Shown here: in pieces, positions 22,975 through 35,054 of the stretch
How positions within the stretch are numbered: position 1 is the first letter of the stretch
Layout of the letters: each line of letters opens with the position of its first letter
Assembly: GCF_905163445.1 (NCBI RefSeq)
Contig: NC_053180.1
Location: forward strand, 17,474,701 to 17,538,700
Direction of reading: 5' to 3'
Length of the DNA stretch: 64,000 nucleotides
From: Pararge aegeria
Lineage: Eukaryota > Arthropoda > Insecta > Lepidoptera > Nymphalidae
Notes under the pieces: model-generated
Told to the model about the DNA's origin: nothing
What the model saw: only the letters and a program-made list of their open reading frames with translations
Database searches by the model: none
Position numbers and translations under genes: made by a program

Positions 22975-23290
22975 GTCGCCGAGTGTTTCATGAAGCTGAG
23001 GAGCCAAGGTGTGCTGCGCGTTGCTCTGCTACTGCATTGCATTGGAGGATTGCTTTGTTTAAGAAAAGTACCTCATGACAGGCTCCTCTGTAATAGAATA
23101 TACTTCTTTGTAAATTTTAGACCACAAAGTACATTGAATATCGTGCTCGTCACGAACCTATACAATGTGCCCATTACGTGGGCGTCCAATACGGCGAGTT
23201 TTATAGCACACTTGTTGCTTGCTTACTTCCTCTTGACCTTAAATTTATTGAATTTTTTAATAAGTGTGCGTTATGATCGGGTTTAATTAT
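22975..23290 (+). other. 98-codon open block, probably repeat-derived
   Basis: An open frame from 22990 to 23286 begins MKLRSQGVLRVALLLHCIGG and has hydrophobic stretches, but it lies directly after an S3 tail, has no acceptor or known domain, and is sandwiched between mobile-element pieces. I lean to an element fragment. Confidence 0.3.
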
Positions 23291-23500
23291 AACTAGCTGA
23301 CCAGTGTAACTTCGTCTGCACCAAATCGGTTAAGTATTACCGGAAAACACGAATAAAATGACATTTTCTAAAAATTTATACTAGCTAGATCGATTTATCA
23401 CCCCCGGTTTACAAAATTTCATGAAAATCGTTGGAGCCGATGCCGAGATTCCTATTATATATATATCTATACAAGAATTGCTCGTTTAAAGATATAAGAT
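23290..23500 (+). repeat. Helitron-like or related dispersed repeat fragment
   Basis: 'gaaaatcgttggagccgatg' and 'acaagaattgctcgtttaaa' are standard text of a common lepidopteran non-autonomous element. Ends are not clear. Confidence 0.5.
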
Positions 23501-23723
23501 GATATATTTATTAGACACAAGAAATTTTGTTTGCTATTTTTGTTTATTTCTAGTGGTCGAATGAGTATAAAATTATTTATTCACTTATTGTTAGGCAGGT
23601 ACTGTCCCAGTCAGAAATATCTATACTCAAATAGGTCCTTAGGGGGCTCTTTTGATCCTTTCATTACATGAGAATTACTTTTTTTTGTTATCACCCAATC
23701 TTTTTATCGAATACGTAGTCTTT

Positions 23724-23796
23724 TATACTATATAAGTATACATAATAAGCTATTTCAGACGATTTAAAAGTTCCAACTTGCAAGACGACCATTGTT
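23724..23796 (+). repeat. Inverted repeat arm A
   Basis: About 72 bases, e.g. 'cagacgatttaaaagttcca', matching 24895-24966 in reverse complement with about 90% identity by eye. The arms are about 1.1 kb apart. Confidence 0.8.
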
Positions 23797-23890
23797 ATTA
23801 TAAAGTTATAATCTACCTTCATTACAAGTTTCATTCAAACTGGGTCCGTAGTCTTTGCATGAAAGATTAACAAACATCCATCCATCCACA

Positions 23891-23943
23891 AACTTTTGCA
23901 ATTATAATATTATTAGAATTTATATATTATAATTGCAAAAGTT
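23891..23943. repeat. Perfect hairpin, 20-bp stem, 13-base loop
   Basis: 'aacttttgcaattataatat' (23891-23910) pairs exactly with 23924-23943. Confidence 0.95.
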
Positions 23944-24030
23944 ATATATACTTAGTTTTCATCTAAGCTAAAACGCTTAGTATGTGCACATAATATACGG
24001 ATGTGCGAGTGAGATAGCGCGACATACATA

Positions 24031-24235
24031 CACTTGCTTCAGCGGTGAAGGAAAATATTGTAAGGAAACCTACATGCCTGAGAGTTCTATATAATGTTCT
24101 CAAAGGCGATATTGTTCTCCTTCCAATCCGCGCTGGGCCAGCGTGGTGGACTACGGCCTAAACGCTTCTCATGTGTGGGAGACCCGTGCCCTGCAGTGGG
24201 CCGGTAATGGGTTGATATGATGATGATGATGAGAA
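24031..24235 (+). repeat. SINE S1 copy
   Basis: 'cacttgcttcagcggtgaag' to 'gggttgatatgatgatgatg'. The head is missing. Confidence 0.85.
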
Positions 24236-24894
24236 GCCTCCAGAAGCCGGTGATGGAACTTGTATCTTTGGCGTTAAGTAGAACGGGGACTTTGCTACAA
24301 CAACTCTTCAGAACACTCCTTTTAGTAACTTTGATAATATACTTTCACAAATAAAGCAAACATCTCAATAGACTCCTCGAGTAAATTTGGGATTGTCCAC
24401 AAGTCCGCCCGCTCTTAACAGAAGACCTTATTGTGATACAATAAACAAGTAAGTACTTACCTAAACAATTGATTTGTACTCTGCCTAAGTGATGTTTACG
24501 GTAACGCTTGACTCATTGTAATTATGAGTCAAAGCTCGTAGGAGACAGGTGTAGCATCGACGTGGAAGCATCCATGCGCACAGTCGCCCACATCGCAGCA
24601 CTGGGTTAAGGTTGAGCTGAGATTAATGAATGCTTCTGCTATTTTAACTTATCTGCACGTGGGATTGTTCCTTGTAACTATTAAAATTGCTTAACAAGTT
24701 TGACTACGAATCACAAGGTCCGCAAAGTTTTTTTTTATGTAAAAAAAGGTTAGTACCAGTTCGGAGTTTGTCGGTGTGCAAAAATAGATTATTTTTACTT
24801 TAATCTTACTTAGCGATAAACGATGATTTTATTTTTTATTTATTTGGGACAGAAAACAATTACATATTACAAAAATAGCTCTTAAGCAGTAAAC

Positions 24895-24966
24895 CATGGT
24901 CGTCTTGCAAGTTGGAACTTTTAAATCGTCTGAAATAACTAATTTTGTATACTTATACAGTATAGG
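24895..24966 (-). repeat. Inverted repeat arm B
   Basis: Reverse complement of arm A at 23724-23796 ('tggaacttttaaatcgtctg'). Confidence 0.8.
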
Positions 24967-24989
24967 ACTCCGTAATCGACAAAAAGCTT

Positions 24990-25245
24990 CAGTGTGAATA
25001 ATTATTGCTCTAACCAGGTCGCTCTTCTAATAATTTTAAATGACATTGTGAGATGGTGATGACACCCGGCTAACTTTGTTGTGGGCTTCTTTATAGACCA
25101 GGACGCGTGTGGAACCCTCGTAGCTTTAGTTTTAAGTTTATTAATATGGTTATCGCCACTACCGTGTAATTTTCATGTAATGTACGCATCAAAAGTTCCA
25201 CCTAGGAATGCCTACTAAAATATATTTTTGACTTTGACTTTGACT
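24990..25245 (+). repeat. Repeat S5 copy
   Basis: 'tagctttagttttaagttta' and a tail made of repeated 'gactttgactttgact'. Other S5 copies lie at 37005 (+), 40665 (-), 56745 (+) and 59550 (-). Confidence 0.75.
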
Positions 25246-25249
25246 GTGA

Positions 25250-26335
25250 GTTATGGTAAAAAATCGTCAATCCCTTTCATATCAAAGGAACTGAGCTGAA
25301 TTTCAGGATATAGAGTATCCTTTATCCTACCTCGTAGTAGGAACTCCAATCGTGCATGGTTTCATTTGAATTGATTCTATTTCAGCGCGACCATGATACA
25401 GCAAGACAGACAAAAATGTAATATTTATTTTATATTATATCGATCATCTATCATGGATTCGTCGTGCAGGCACATAATTAACAATAATAAAAAAAAATTG
25501 TAGGTATTCAGCCTTAAAGTAGATAAAGGCTCTTAATGTAGATAAAGTGATAGTAGGTGAAATTTAATTTGTCCTCTTCTTTTGAATTAAGAAACCAGAC
25601 AAACTTTACACAAGCCATAAATTCTATCGCATGATTGTTTATTCAATTGTAGTTGTTATCTTACATTATTTATGTCTATCTTCGTATTCCCATGTTTAGT
25701 TAGAAGGTTAAAACAACCATTTGCCTTCCACACCATGACAGACAGCATGAATCACAGCGATTTTCCCACGAAGCGCGATATTTTTTCCTGCTATTAATAT
25801 CTGCCAACTTGATTTTTCGATGACGGAACTTTTGGTACATTGCGTCCCCCATCCTTAGGTTCTTAGTTCTTCAGAAATCCAGCGCTACAACTTGCTGAAG
25901 TGAGTCTGAGATTTTGATTTCAGCAGCGAAAATGTAAAGTTCGAATTATTTAGGTACATTATAAATATTCCTAATAATGTCGAGGTCGAAAAAATAGACA
26001 ATTGCCATCCTCGTAGAGTAGTATTAGGTATCTAAAAAATGCTTTTCTGAATAACTTAAATTAAAATTATTAATTTCTTTTCTTAATTTTACATGTGAGA
26101 ATTCACAATTTCTTGAATCTTATTAATGTAGCACGGATTACGGAATAAATAATAGAGTGATAGCTCGGTTTTTGGATTTTTTTACCGTAAATGATATTGA
26201 TCTATATTCTGTTATAGCTGTTAGCGACAACTTCTTTCGGTTTTTTGTATGAGAGAAACTTTTGGTTTACCGGGGTTAACTGGCCCCATGTCTTCGTCCA
26301 AGCAAGCTATCTTCGTGACTAACGTTGTTCTCTGT
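25250..26335. other. No gene seen
   Basis: No exon-like or recognised repeat text. Confidence 0.45.
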
Positions 26336-26339
26336 TCGG

Positions 26340-26520
26340 GTTTAAGAAAACTTCGTGAGAAACAGAAACATGCATGCCTGAGAGTTGTCCATCACGTTCC
26401 CAAATGCGTGTGAAGTCTACCAATCCGCACTCGGTCAGCGTGTTTGACTACGGCCTACACCCTCCTCATTCTGAGAGGGGCCCGGGCCCTGTAGTGTTCC
26501 GGCAATAGGTTGAATATAAT
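26340..26520 (+). repeat. SINE S1 copy
   Basis: 'catgcatgcctgagagttgt', 'accaatccgcactcggtcag', 'ggcaataggttgaatataat'. Confidence 0.8.
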
Positions 26521-26574
26521 TGTGGTATAGATTTGTGTTTTTTATAGCTGCTGCACTATTTCTTTTTACTTATT

Positions 26575-26632
26575 TAACATACGTTCGTTTAAGATATGTA
26601 CTACACGCGGCTGAAGCCGTGAGCAGAGCTAG
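26575..26632 (+). mobile_element. Helitron-like 3' end
   Basis: 'cacgcggctgaagccgtgag' with a small stem and a CTAG end at 26629-26632 followed by T, the ending and target base expected for Helitrons. Confidence 0.45.
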
Positions 26633-27322
26633 TAGTAAACACAACTCAGCGTCTGTGACCTGCTTTTCGCCTGACAATGTGGGAATCTTTTAGTTTCAAG
26701 GATTTCCGTTCAGTTGTAATGACAAACATTAGTACGCAGTTGGCTACTTATTGGTACTTAAACTTGAAGGGTATTTATGTGTTTTTATCGCTTGTTTCCG
26801 CTTACAGAAGCATAAAGTAAGTTCTGTGAGAGGAAATGATCTATTGGGTATACTTTTATTATTATCGTGAGGAAGTATTCATGGATGCTCCCGTGCCACG
26901 ATGAGAAAATATTATGTAGGTACATCTTACTATTCCAAATCCAAATCGTACGCGGACAAAGTTGCGGGCAATGCAACGCAAAGTAATACCCATATACCGA
27001 AGATAAAATAACTTCAAGGTTTTCTGAATAAGTTTCATTGATTCGCTAGGCGTTAAGTCCTAGCGCAACTAGAAAGTAAAAGTCGTTATAATTTATTATA
27101 ATGGCTGCAATATCTATGAAACTATCAGACGTAGACGCGCCATTCAAATAACACTTAATAAAAATTTTACAGTTAATCGATCCAGCTTGGAAAAGATAAT
27201 AAATAATGCTTTTGTGATTACGCCATTTTTATATTTGCATACAAGTACTGGCGGCTGGCCGCTACAAAGTACAAACCCGTTCGGAAAACATTGACATGTG
27301 CATTCCCGCGGTTTGATAATCA

Positions 27323-27369
27323 CCAATCAGAGGCCAGTACTGCGCGAAGGCTCTGCGCAAGCGCATGCG
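27323..27369 (+). promoter_or_regulatory. Isolated promoter-like patch: CCAAT box plus NRF1-like sites
   Basis: CCAATCAG at 27323-27330 matches the NF-Y consensus. Within 30 bases follow 'tgcgcaagcgca' (27354-27365), one base off the NRF1 palindrome TGCGCATGCGCA, and an overlapping GCGCATGCG. The patch is GC-rich within AT-rich DNA. About 120 bases downstream 'atgaaacaaacctatttgct' (from about 27490) precedes a donor-like 'gttagt'. It may be the start of an unannotated transcript or of a distant 5'UTR exon; no downstream exon could be tied to it. Confidence 0.35.
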
Positions 27370-28111
27370 TTTCGTGTCTAGATACGTTCGAAACTTAAAT
27401 CGGATTTCGTTTTCTTCCTTATTAAATAAAAAGTGCAGTTTACTGTTTCTAAACATATTTTATTACAAAAGTTAAGTGTATCTTGTGAGGATGAAACAAA
27501 CCTATTTGCTAAAGGTTAGTGTTTTGTACCTTCTGTGTACTAAATAATGTAATTACAAAATGGGTAAATAAATACGAATACTTTTAACACTTGCGAAATG
27601 GTCCTTCGGGACCAAATTGGACGTGGGCTATTGTTATTATGAAATGTAATATTTTTTATGCATAATTTTAATGAACTACATTTACAAGTAGGTAGGTAAG
27701 TAATTAAGGTAAAAAGAGTATATTAAGAATAGGTAGGTACTTCCTTGAATGATTTAAAATAATTTTGATCTAGCAAGTCGGAGTTTTATAGCTGGCGATA
27801 TATATGTAGGTATATGTTACAGTATATCTGCTGGAACAGATAGAGTCTCACGTTCGATGGAATTTGACCTAACTGGACAGTGGCCATACCTAGTCCACGG
27901 CGTTAGATGATGATGTTTGAGCAGCATGAGTTATTACATACTTAGATAGGTAAAAGCGGTGTTAGCCTTGTGGTTTGGATGTGGTTTGGCACCACCCTCA
28001 GGGCTAGCACGGGCAGGAGACAAAAATTATGTCCCCTGACAAGGGATATTAAAGTGTCCACCCGCTAAAGCACGGAAATATGGAATAGGAGAAGTTCATC
28101 CCCGTTTATTA

Positions 28112-28268
28112 TCTTTATATATATATTTCTTGTGTGCGTGTGTATGTCACTGAACTCCTCCTAAACGGCCGGACCGATTTGAATGAATTTTTCGGTATGC
28201 GTTTGGGTGGCACCCTGAATGGTTTAGATTCACAAATCAGCCCGACAGATGGCGCTGGGGTCCGCTAG
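28112..28268 (+). mobile_element. Helitron-like non-autonomous element, unit 1
   Basis: 157 bases starting TC ('tctttatatatatatttctt') and ending 'ggtccgctag'. TC...CTAG and insertion between A and T without target duplication fit Helitrons. The host element reads straight across the site in another copy (see unit 2). Confidence 0.75.
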
Positions 28269-28425
28269 TCTTTATATATATATTTCTTGTGTGCGTGTGT
28301 ATGTCACTGAACTCCTCCTAAACGGCTGGACCGATTTGAATGAATTTTTTGGTATGCGTTTGGGTGGCACCCTGGATGGTTTAGATTCACAAATTAGCCC
28401 GACAGATGGCGCTGGGGTCCGCTAG
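28269..28425 (+). mobile_element. Helitron-like non-autonomous element, unit 2 (head-to-tail)
   Basis: 157 bases, nearly identical to unit 1 (a handful of substitutions), directly abutting it with no spacer. The following base is T at 28426. The X copy at 34802-35054 preserves the empty site ('tttattattacaca' in the same sense). Confidence 0.75.
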
Positions 28426-28589
28426 TTACACTTATATTATTCGGATATTATTTCCGTGCTGTATGTTAATATAGCTGTCCGTGAGTTAATATAGCTGTGG
28501 GAGAAGATAATTTTGTATCCTTTCCCCGGTGGTATAATTGTCTCCTGCCCATCCTAGCCATGCTGGGGATGGGAACTTAAATTGAACCT

Positions 28590-28775
28590 CTAACTTTTCG
28601 GGGTTATTTTAAGTAAGAGCAAAAATCTTCGGTGAAGGAAAACGTAAGGAAACCTGCATGTCTGACAGCACGATCCGCACTTGACCAGCGTAATGGATTA
28701 CATCTAAACCCTTGTCATTTGGTAGGAGACCTGTGCTGGACTGGTAATAAGTTGACAATGATGATGACAAGATAG
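28590..28775 (+). repeat. SINE S1 copy
   Basis: 'cggtgaaggaaaacgtaagg', 'gcatgtctgacagcacgatc', 'ggtaataagttgacaatgat'. Degenerate. Confidence 0.75.
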
Positions 28776-31700
28776 GTAACCTAACTAAGATACCTGGAGC
28801 TATGTTACATTAAAACTCATAAATACATAGGCATCATAATAATAAACCTCAACGAATTACTATACAAGTCACGTCCGCGTGGAATGGTGCCAAGAATGTT
28901 GGGTGCATTTCCACTATGAACAGCACGGTTGGCCCTTTGCGAAAAAAAAGAGTGGGTGTTAAGTACACCCACCGCGGTAGGTATGGAAAAAAAATTACTA
29001 AAATGCAGTAGTGATTAACGATAAATATTAAAATTAGTCAAAAAGATTTTATTTAAATAAAAAAGGTTTTATTAAAGTAATAATATTTATTTATTCACAC
29101 TGTCTGTACTGTTACGAAACGCGTGTTCTAAATATAAAAATACTAGAATATACAATTTGAACATAGTTATCGATTTTCATGCCTCCTAGAACTAAATTTA
29201 CGATGTAGAATACAGGTGTAGGTGTGCGAGCGCATCGTAAAAATTCACTCTCATCAATTTTCTCCATCGCGCCAAAAGAAGTATAACTTCAACAGTCTGC
29301 CGGTTTTTTTATACGTAAGTAACTGCGGTATTACCCTACCTTACCTTCCTAAATTTGTGATTACCGGAAGACACTATCTAAGGTTCTTTTTAACGCCTTT
29401 TCCGGAACGATTGAGTATAGCGATTTGGGTTTGGAGAGTAGGAATGTACCGGATTGCACACTTGTGATAAATTTGGTAGTTTGTAACTTCCACAATGATT
29501 CATAGTAAGGGGTTTTATGTCAAATAATTTGAAGTGGTAAGATGGGTAGGTACGTAATAGTCGGAGATTTTGCGTCTGAGTTAAATTTTGTCCGGACTAA
29601 ATCTAAAATGGATGAATCTATTTTAACCTTCGATCAATTATTATGTACTAGATTTGCAGTCTAGGCAAAATCTAACAGTAAAACAGTCTGATGGTTTTCT
29701 TTTCCGGATTCGCTTTCGGACATTGCAAACTTAAATGCGACCTAAAGTGCTAAGTGCGGCCTTCGTGCTTTTTTCATGATTGATAGGTACCTAGCTAAGA
29801 AACCCTTAGCAAAGATGTAGGCTTATATATACCTAGTTAATACTTATTTTTCTCGGACACTTTTTAATGACTGACCGTCATTTGCGAATCGTACTCGTAT
29901 GTTTATATATTTGTGTATGTATTTGTAATAATGATTGATTATAGGGTTTTACCTTTTAATAATATAATATTAAACTTTTGTAGCAGATTCAAACGAAATT
30001 TTTCAGTTTGATGGAAAAAGGACTTACAAAGAATGTGCTTAATTCATAACGCGAGAAACGGGAAAAAAGAGTATGTAGGTAACTAACTAATATGGCTAGA
30101 AAAGTCTCGTGCAACTATTATTCTTAGCCGTCTAAGCTAACATAAACCTCTACGCTTGCGTTACACACAACAGGTGGAAAACTGGTAACTGTTCTGTGTA
30201 AATAGCTAACAGTTAAATATCAAAGATGACATAACACGAGTTTTATTGCCTTACGGGACCGGACCGCTTCTGAGTCACGAACAGCTTCATCTATCACGAG
30301 ACATCTGTGGAAACGAACACGCGAACAAAAAGATAATAATATGCCTACAGTTTTAAGCTATTCCCACATAGGTGACATAGGGTGGTAAACTCCCGCTGGA
30401 AGATTCAAACGACCAACATTTTATGGAAGTTAGGGTCACAAGGTTTGGCTGTCGTTCTCGCATTGGAAACCTAGAGACATAGATAGATTTACACTCTAAG
30501 GGGTCTTATTAATACTAAATGTGGCATAACGTAGGAATATTATGCCATCCCTTAACTGACAGCATCTTTCAACTATCAAAGCGTGAAAAAACATTGGTAA
30601 TTTATACCAAGGTTATTTACCACGTTTATTTTTGAGGCCATGGATGGTCAGATAACATCAAAATAGGCGCTGGACCCTCCAAAATCTAGGTAATAAGTTC
30701 CTATGTCTTGTAGATTTCATCGGTTTACATAATGATAATGTTACAGGAGTATATTAGGTTTTATTATGTAACATAATTTTACCTGCCTTCTCGCCGAGAT
30801 CTTTTAGAAACTATGGTAGGTAACACTCGTAGGTTTCGTCCTTGCGTGTGAATAGTAGGCAGTTTTCAATCTGAGAAATCTTTATTTAGTACCAATTACA
30901 GTTAAATTTTAACACGATAATTAGATTGAGCGAAAAATAAGGTATGTATATCTTATCCAGTCTAACTAAGAAAGTCATGTTTTTTATTACGCTTTCTTCA
31001 GTCGCGTGCAATTCATACTTGCACAAAAGCACTGCTTAACCTATTATATGACTCGTATTGGAGTAGGAATTTTCCATTTTATGAAATTTTTCTGCTTTAC
31101 ACTTACTGTGTTCAAAATTGCTGTGACCGTCTCTGCCTACCTTATACCCGTACTTTTCAAATAAACCTATTGGGTAGGCGAGCCTTTTAAATTCAGACTT
31201 CGACGGCGTTGAAGGAAAAACCCTGGATGGATAATTAAGTGATTCCATAGATAATTTCGTTGTCCGTATGTTTATCACTGGCCAAGTCTCTATTTCTCAG
31301 GAAGGCTAATTGTATGTATTAAGTGAATCAATCTCAGATATTCAGGTGTGCATGACCTTGGAGCTGAGAACACAAGCTTATTTGCCAACTCAAATATATG
31401 ATAAAGCCATTATATAGCATATTTTGTTTCTATCCAGTTTGTTTCTAGTGTTCTATTCCAAGCAAAATGAATTTCGCCCTCGACAGTTTAAACTTTACAA
31501 TATTGTCGATACTTACTTGGATAAGCAAAACTTTAGTTATTATATAAGCACAGTCTGTATTATTAAATGTGAGAAGCGGTTCTTTTGTTTCGGTGCTCGC
31601 ACCTCGTCATCCAAATAACTTGACCTGAGAATTTGACGTGATTGGGTAAACCAAAAAGAGGGTAATGTGTGGTGCGTAGGAAATTGAGGCCGCGGAAACT

Positions 31701-32269
31701 GTGTTAAACGCTTAAAGCACGACAGTTTTTATAGTAAAATCATGGCTATCAAGTAGGTACCTACTTACGTCATTTACCTACCAAAAGTGCTATTAATTTT
31801 GCGTTAATTATTTATCAATTACGCAAAATATTTCAAGGTTAATATGAGTAACTAAGGCAAGCAATTAAAGATAAAAATCTTTCTTTGAAACCGAATGAAA
31901 TTAGGTATAAGGATACGACAATGAAAAGGAGTGTAAATAAATAATTAATAATTGAAAAAGATAACCCCGCTTATGAAAACGTACCAAAAAGTAGGCTAAT
32001 CCTGAAGATTGTGATCAGTATAATGGGACAGAAAATCCTATTTAGCATTAGCATAGCATAGAATTGATAAGTGTTCGAGCAATCTGACTTTTAAAGAGGA
32101 TTAAAGTTACGTTCAGAAATTCCATTACATAACAAACTTATAGAAAAAGCGTGCTAAATATTGAACCGATTTAACATTTTATAAACGTAATTCAGAAAAC
32201 AGAATAACATACTAATATCAATAACGTCTAATATTTATTATAATCTTTATTATTATAAGTTTTTCACGC
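28776..32269. other. No gene seen
   Basis: Mostly AT-rich. 'cacgtccgcgtggaatggtg' near 28871 and the block near 29220 ('caattttctccatcgcgcca') look like repeat pieces. Open frames at 29222-29467, 31036-31278 and 31424-31618 show no domains and no splice support. Confidence 0.4.
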
Positions 32270-32600
32270 CCAATACGCTAAACAGTATCGCTAAAAAAAA
32301 TTGTCAAAAAAACTACTTGAAAGGCAGGAAGTAAATGTTTTCTACAAGATTTTAAAGAAGGTGCCAAGTAAAATGTCAATAATATTTGAAGAGTTCCCAG
32401 GATCCCTTCAAAAGATCTTGACCTGATGAAAATGGGACCACAGGGGAAGAATACCGTTTCAAACAAAAAAAAATATAATAAATCATTTAGTAAATGACAG
32501 ACTGACTTCTGAGCTAACAAACATAAAAAAAAAACAATACAACCGAATTGACAACTTCCTTTTTTTGTAAGCCGATTTAAAATGGTATAGATTAAAACCC
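32270..32600 (+). repeat. Dispersed repeat P fragment
   Basis: 'gaagagttcccaggatccct', 'gaaaatgggaccacagggga', 'caaccgaattgacaacttcc' are typical of a very common lepidopteran repeat. The 122-codon frame on the minus strand is its shadow. Confidence 0.7.
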
Positions 32601-33129
32601 GGAGATATATTTTATCCCACATTAGCGCATTTAAACAAAGAAACAAACGATTTTTAGAACTCTACTATTCTACTAACTAGTAACTACTGGAAGAGTCAGA
32701 TTTGCTTTTGATAACCTAATTTCTGAAAAAGCGATCGTTTAACTAGTTTTTCACTCCTGAGTGGGTTTAATAGGTAATATAACTTTATTTCGTGTTTATT
32801 AAAAGTTTCTCTACATTCGGTCCCGTTACAGGCGAGCTCTGTGGTGCTACTAAACCAATTTAGAAAATTATTTTACCAATAGATTGTTTTTTAGTTGTGA
32901 ATGTCATAATGCCTTAAAAATAATGAAAAGACTATTATACATTTCGTGGTAATCGAATCTGTATACTAAGTTGGAAAAAAAACCGGCTAACGAAAACCTG
33001 TCTTAAGAACGCTGCCTCGACGATGAGAGAGTAGAGACATATATGATTGAGTTGTAAGAAAAGTTCTAGAGCTTAATAAAACCTCCAAAAAAGACAGTGA
33101 TAGCATAATTCTAACATTTTAATTCAAGT

Positions 33130-33185
33130 CACAAAAAAACAGTTTTATTTATATATACCAGTGCGAAGCCGGGACTGTTCGCTAG
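33130..33185 (+). mobile_element. Helitron-like 3' end
   Basis: 'accagtgcgaagccgggact' and 'gttcgctag' followed by T at 33186. Confidence 0.4.
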
Positions 33186-33449
33186 TATATTGTAACAAGA
33201 AATCCATCATTTTTCAGATGTTATTTAACGTGATGTTATAATATCTTGCCCATAATAGATACGCTTTCATAATGTAAAGGAAAATTATTCTGCACGGGTA
33301 ATAATTTATTCATTACATAGTAAGTAAGTAAACTAAAGTCATTGTGTACGTAATAGATACATAGCCGAGTTTATAAATAATGAGAGCCACTGTGTTCCGA
33401 TCTGAAGGGCGTGGATGTCAGTGTTATTCCAGAAATGATTCTTAACATT

Positions 33450-33725
33450 TGGACAGCCGGTTGGCGCACAGCGACCCACCCTGCTTTCTGCATCTGTGGC
33501 TTTTAGGCCGTGTTTTCGATACCCATAACTGGAAAAATGTTTGTGTGTTGAACATGAATGTTTTTCAGTGTCTGGGTGTTGTCTGCATATTATAAGTATT
33601 TATGAGTATTATATTCGTAAAAATATTTATCAGTTTTCTTAGTCCCATAACACAAGCTACGCTTACTTTGGGGCTAGAGATGGCGATGTGTGTATTGTCG
33701 TAGTATATTTATTTATTTACTTAAT
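33450..33725 (+). repeat. SINE S2 copy, near full length
   Basis: tRNA-like head 'acagccggttggcgcacagc', 'cataactggaaaaatgtttg', 'cgcttactttggggctagag', 'gtgtattgtcgtagtata' and a (ttta)n tail. Confidence 0.85.
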
Positions 33726-34224
33726 TGAATGAGGTGGTGATACACATATGCCTGAAGCATAGACCCATTAGGTACTTATAAAATATAATGACACAGGCTC
33801 TAAAATCATTAACAACGAATGGGCAATCGCAATCTCATAGCACTTTATATAGTTCCATTGTTATTTTGATGATTCACGGTGTCGATTATAATTTTTAATT
33901 ATTATGACTCGACATTCAGTCCAACGAAGCTATTAATATTGATTGCGATATTGTTTTATTAAAAATCAATTCGGTTTTAACAATCTCCATCACATAATCT
34001 ATCGCTTATAGATGTATTTTACAATAAATCTATAGAGGAAACTTCAACTACTCAAATATAACAAAAATTTTAGGTTGGCCCTCCCTATGTATACAGGGTG
34101 TTTGAAAAGGGTGTATCTTCACTACTACTATATTAATAAGAAAACTTAAGACAACAAAGACATTGACAAAGAATAGTTTCAGTTGTTTCAGGAAGACAGG
34201 AAAAATTAAAATTCCGTGAGGCTA

Positions 34225-34450
34225 AGGCGACCTCTTTGGCGTAGCGGTGAGCGCTGTGGTTTTACGTTGGAGGTCTTGGGTTCGACTACCAGTCGGGATA
34301 TTTGGAAATTCATAATTTCAGAATTTCCTCTGGTCTGGTCTGGTCCGACAAAGACGTGCCGCTTTGAATTAGCGTTTCGGTAAGATGTCGCGTGGCAACC
34401 TATTAGGGGTGTTGTTCTTAAGTGCCCCCAACAAGTTTTTAGGCCATTTT
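34225..34450 (+). repeat. SINE S3 copy with head
   Basis: Head 'tttggcgtagcggtgagcgc' and box-B-like 'ttgggttcgactaccagtcg', then 'tctggtctggtctggtccga' and 'caaagacgtgccgct'. Confidence 0.8.
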
Positions 34451-34478
34451 AGACTACACCATAACTTTTAACTACGTG

Positions 34479-34515
34479 AGCATTCTTCTACAGGGTAGCC
34501 AACCTTGTAGAAGAA
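34479..34515. repeat. Short inverted repeat
   Basis: 'attcttctaca' pairs with 'tgtagaagaat' around a loop of about a dozen bases. Confidence 0.7.
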
Positions 34516-34801
34516 TAAAAAAAACTACTTATAACAAAAAATAAAAGGTATTACATAATTCTACATCGTCTTATTTTACAAGCTACTATGTAATGTAATA
34601 GCGTTAATTCTTTTTATGTATGGATCGTTTACCCACTTCTTTTTTCTAGTAATTTACCATAATGGTGATATTAATCACCCAGGAAATAGTAACGTATATA
34701 ATCGTATGTAGATACGTAAGTTAGTCTGTCAGACTTTGAAATAATTTTGAAGTTACATAATTAATATGATTATCACAGGATTAACGGTACGTTAATAACA
34801 A

Positions 34802-35054
34802 CATGGACAGAAGACAATTATCTACCCGGGGAAAGGATTAAAATTTATCTTCTCCCATAGCTTTATCAACTCTTAGATCATTGTCGCACAAGTGGAAGTA
34901 ATATCCAAATAATATATGTGTAATAATAAACGGGGGTAAACTTTTTCGATTTCATGTTTCCTTACTTTAGCAGGGGGGACGTTAATTTTATCCCTTGTCA
35001 GAGGATATAATCAGGGGATATGATTTTTATCTCTTGCCTGTGCTAGCCCTGCAG
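34802..35054 (-). mobile_element. MITE X copy, uninterrupted
   Basis: Runs from 'catggacagaagacaattat' to 'tgcctgtgctagccctgcag'. It provides the empty site for the Helitron insertion in the copy at 28001. Confidence 0.8.

Larger units (their letters stand above)
28001..28566 (+). mobile_element. MITE X copy, interrupted by two Helitron-like elements
   Basis: Starts 'gggctagcacgggcaggaga' and ends with its inverted form 'ttgtctcctgccc' plus 'atcctagccatgctg'. The natural element is about 250 bases. Here it is split at 28111/28426 by a tandem insertion. Other copies: 34802-35054 (-), 36490-36603 (+, truncated), 57126-57256 (-, partial). Confidence 0.8.

Noticed and set aside
22990..23286. 98-residue hydrophobic protein
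   Set aside because: No family match, no splice context and flanked on both sides by mobile-element sequence; not called as a CDS.
27490..27540. Tiny signal-peptide-like frame MKQTYLLKVSVLYLLCTK
   Set aside because: Only 18 codons, no downstream exon; kept only as part of the promoter-patch observation and not called as a gene.
32278..32646. 122-codon open frame on the minus strand
   Set aside because: It overlaps dispersed repeat P and reads low-complexity Leu/Phe-rich text caused by A runs on the other strand; no splice or domain support.
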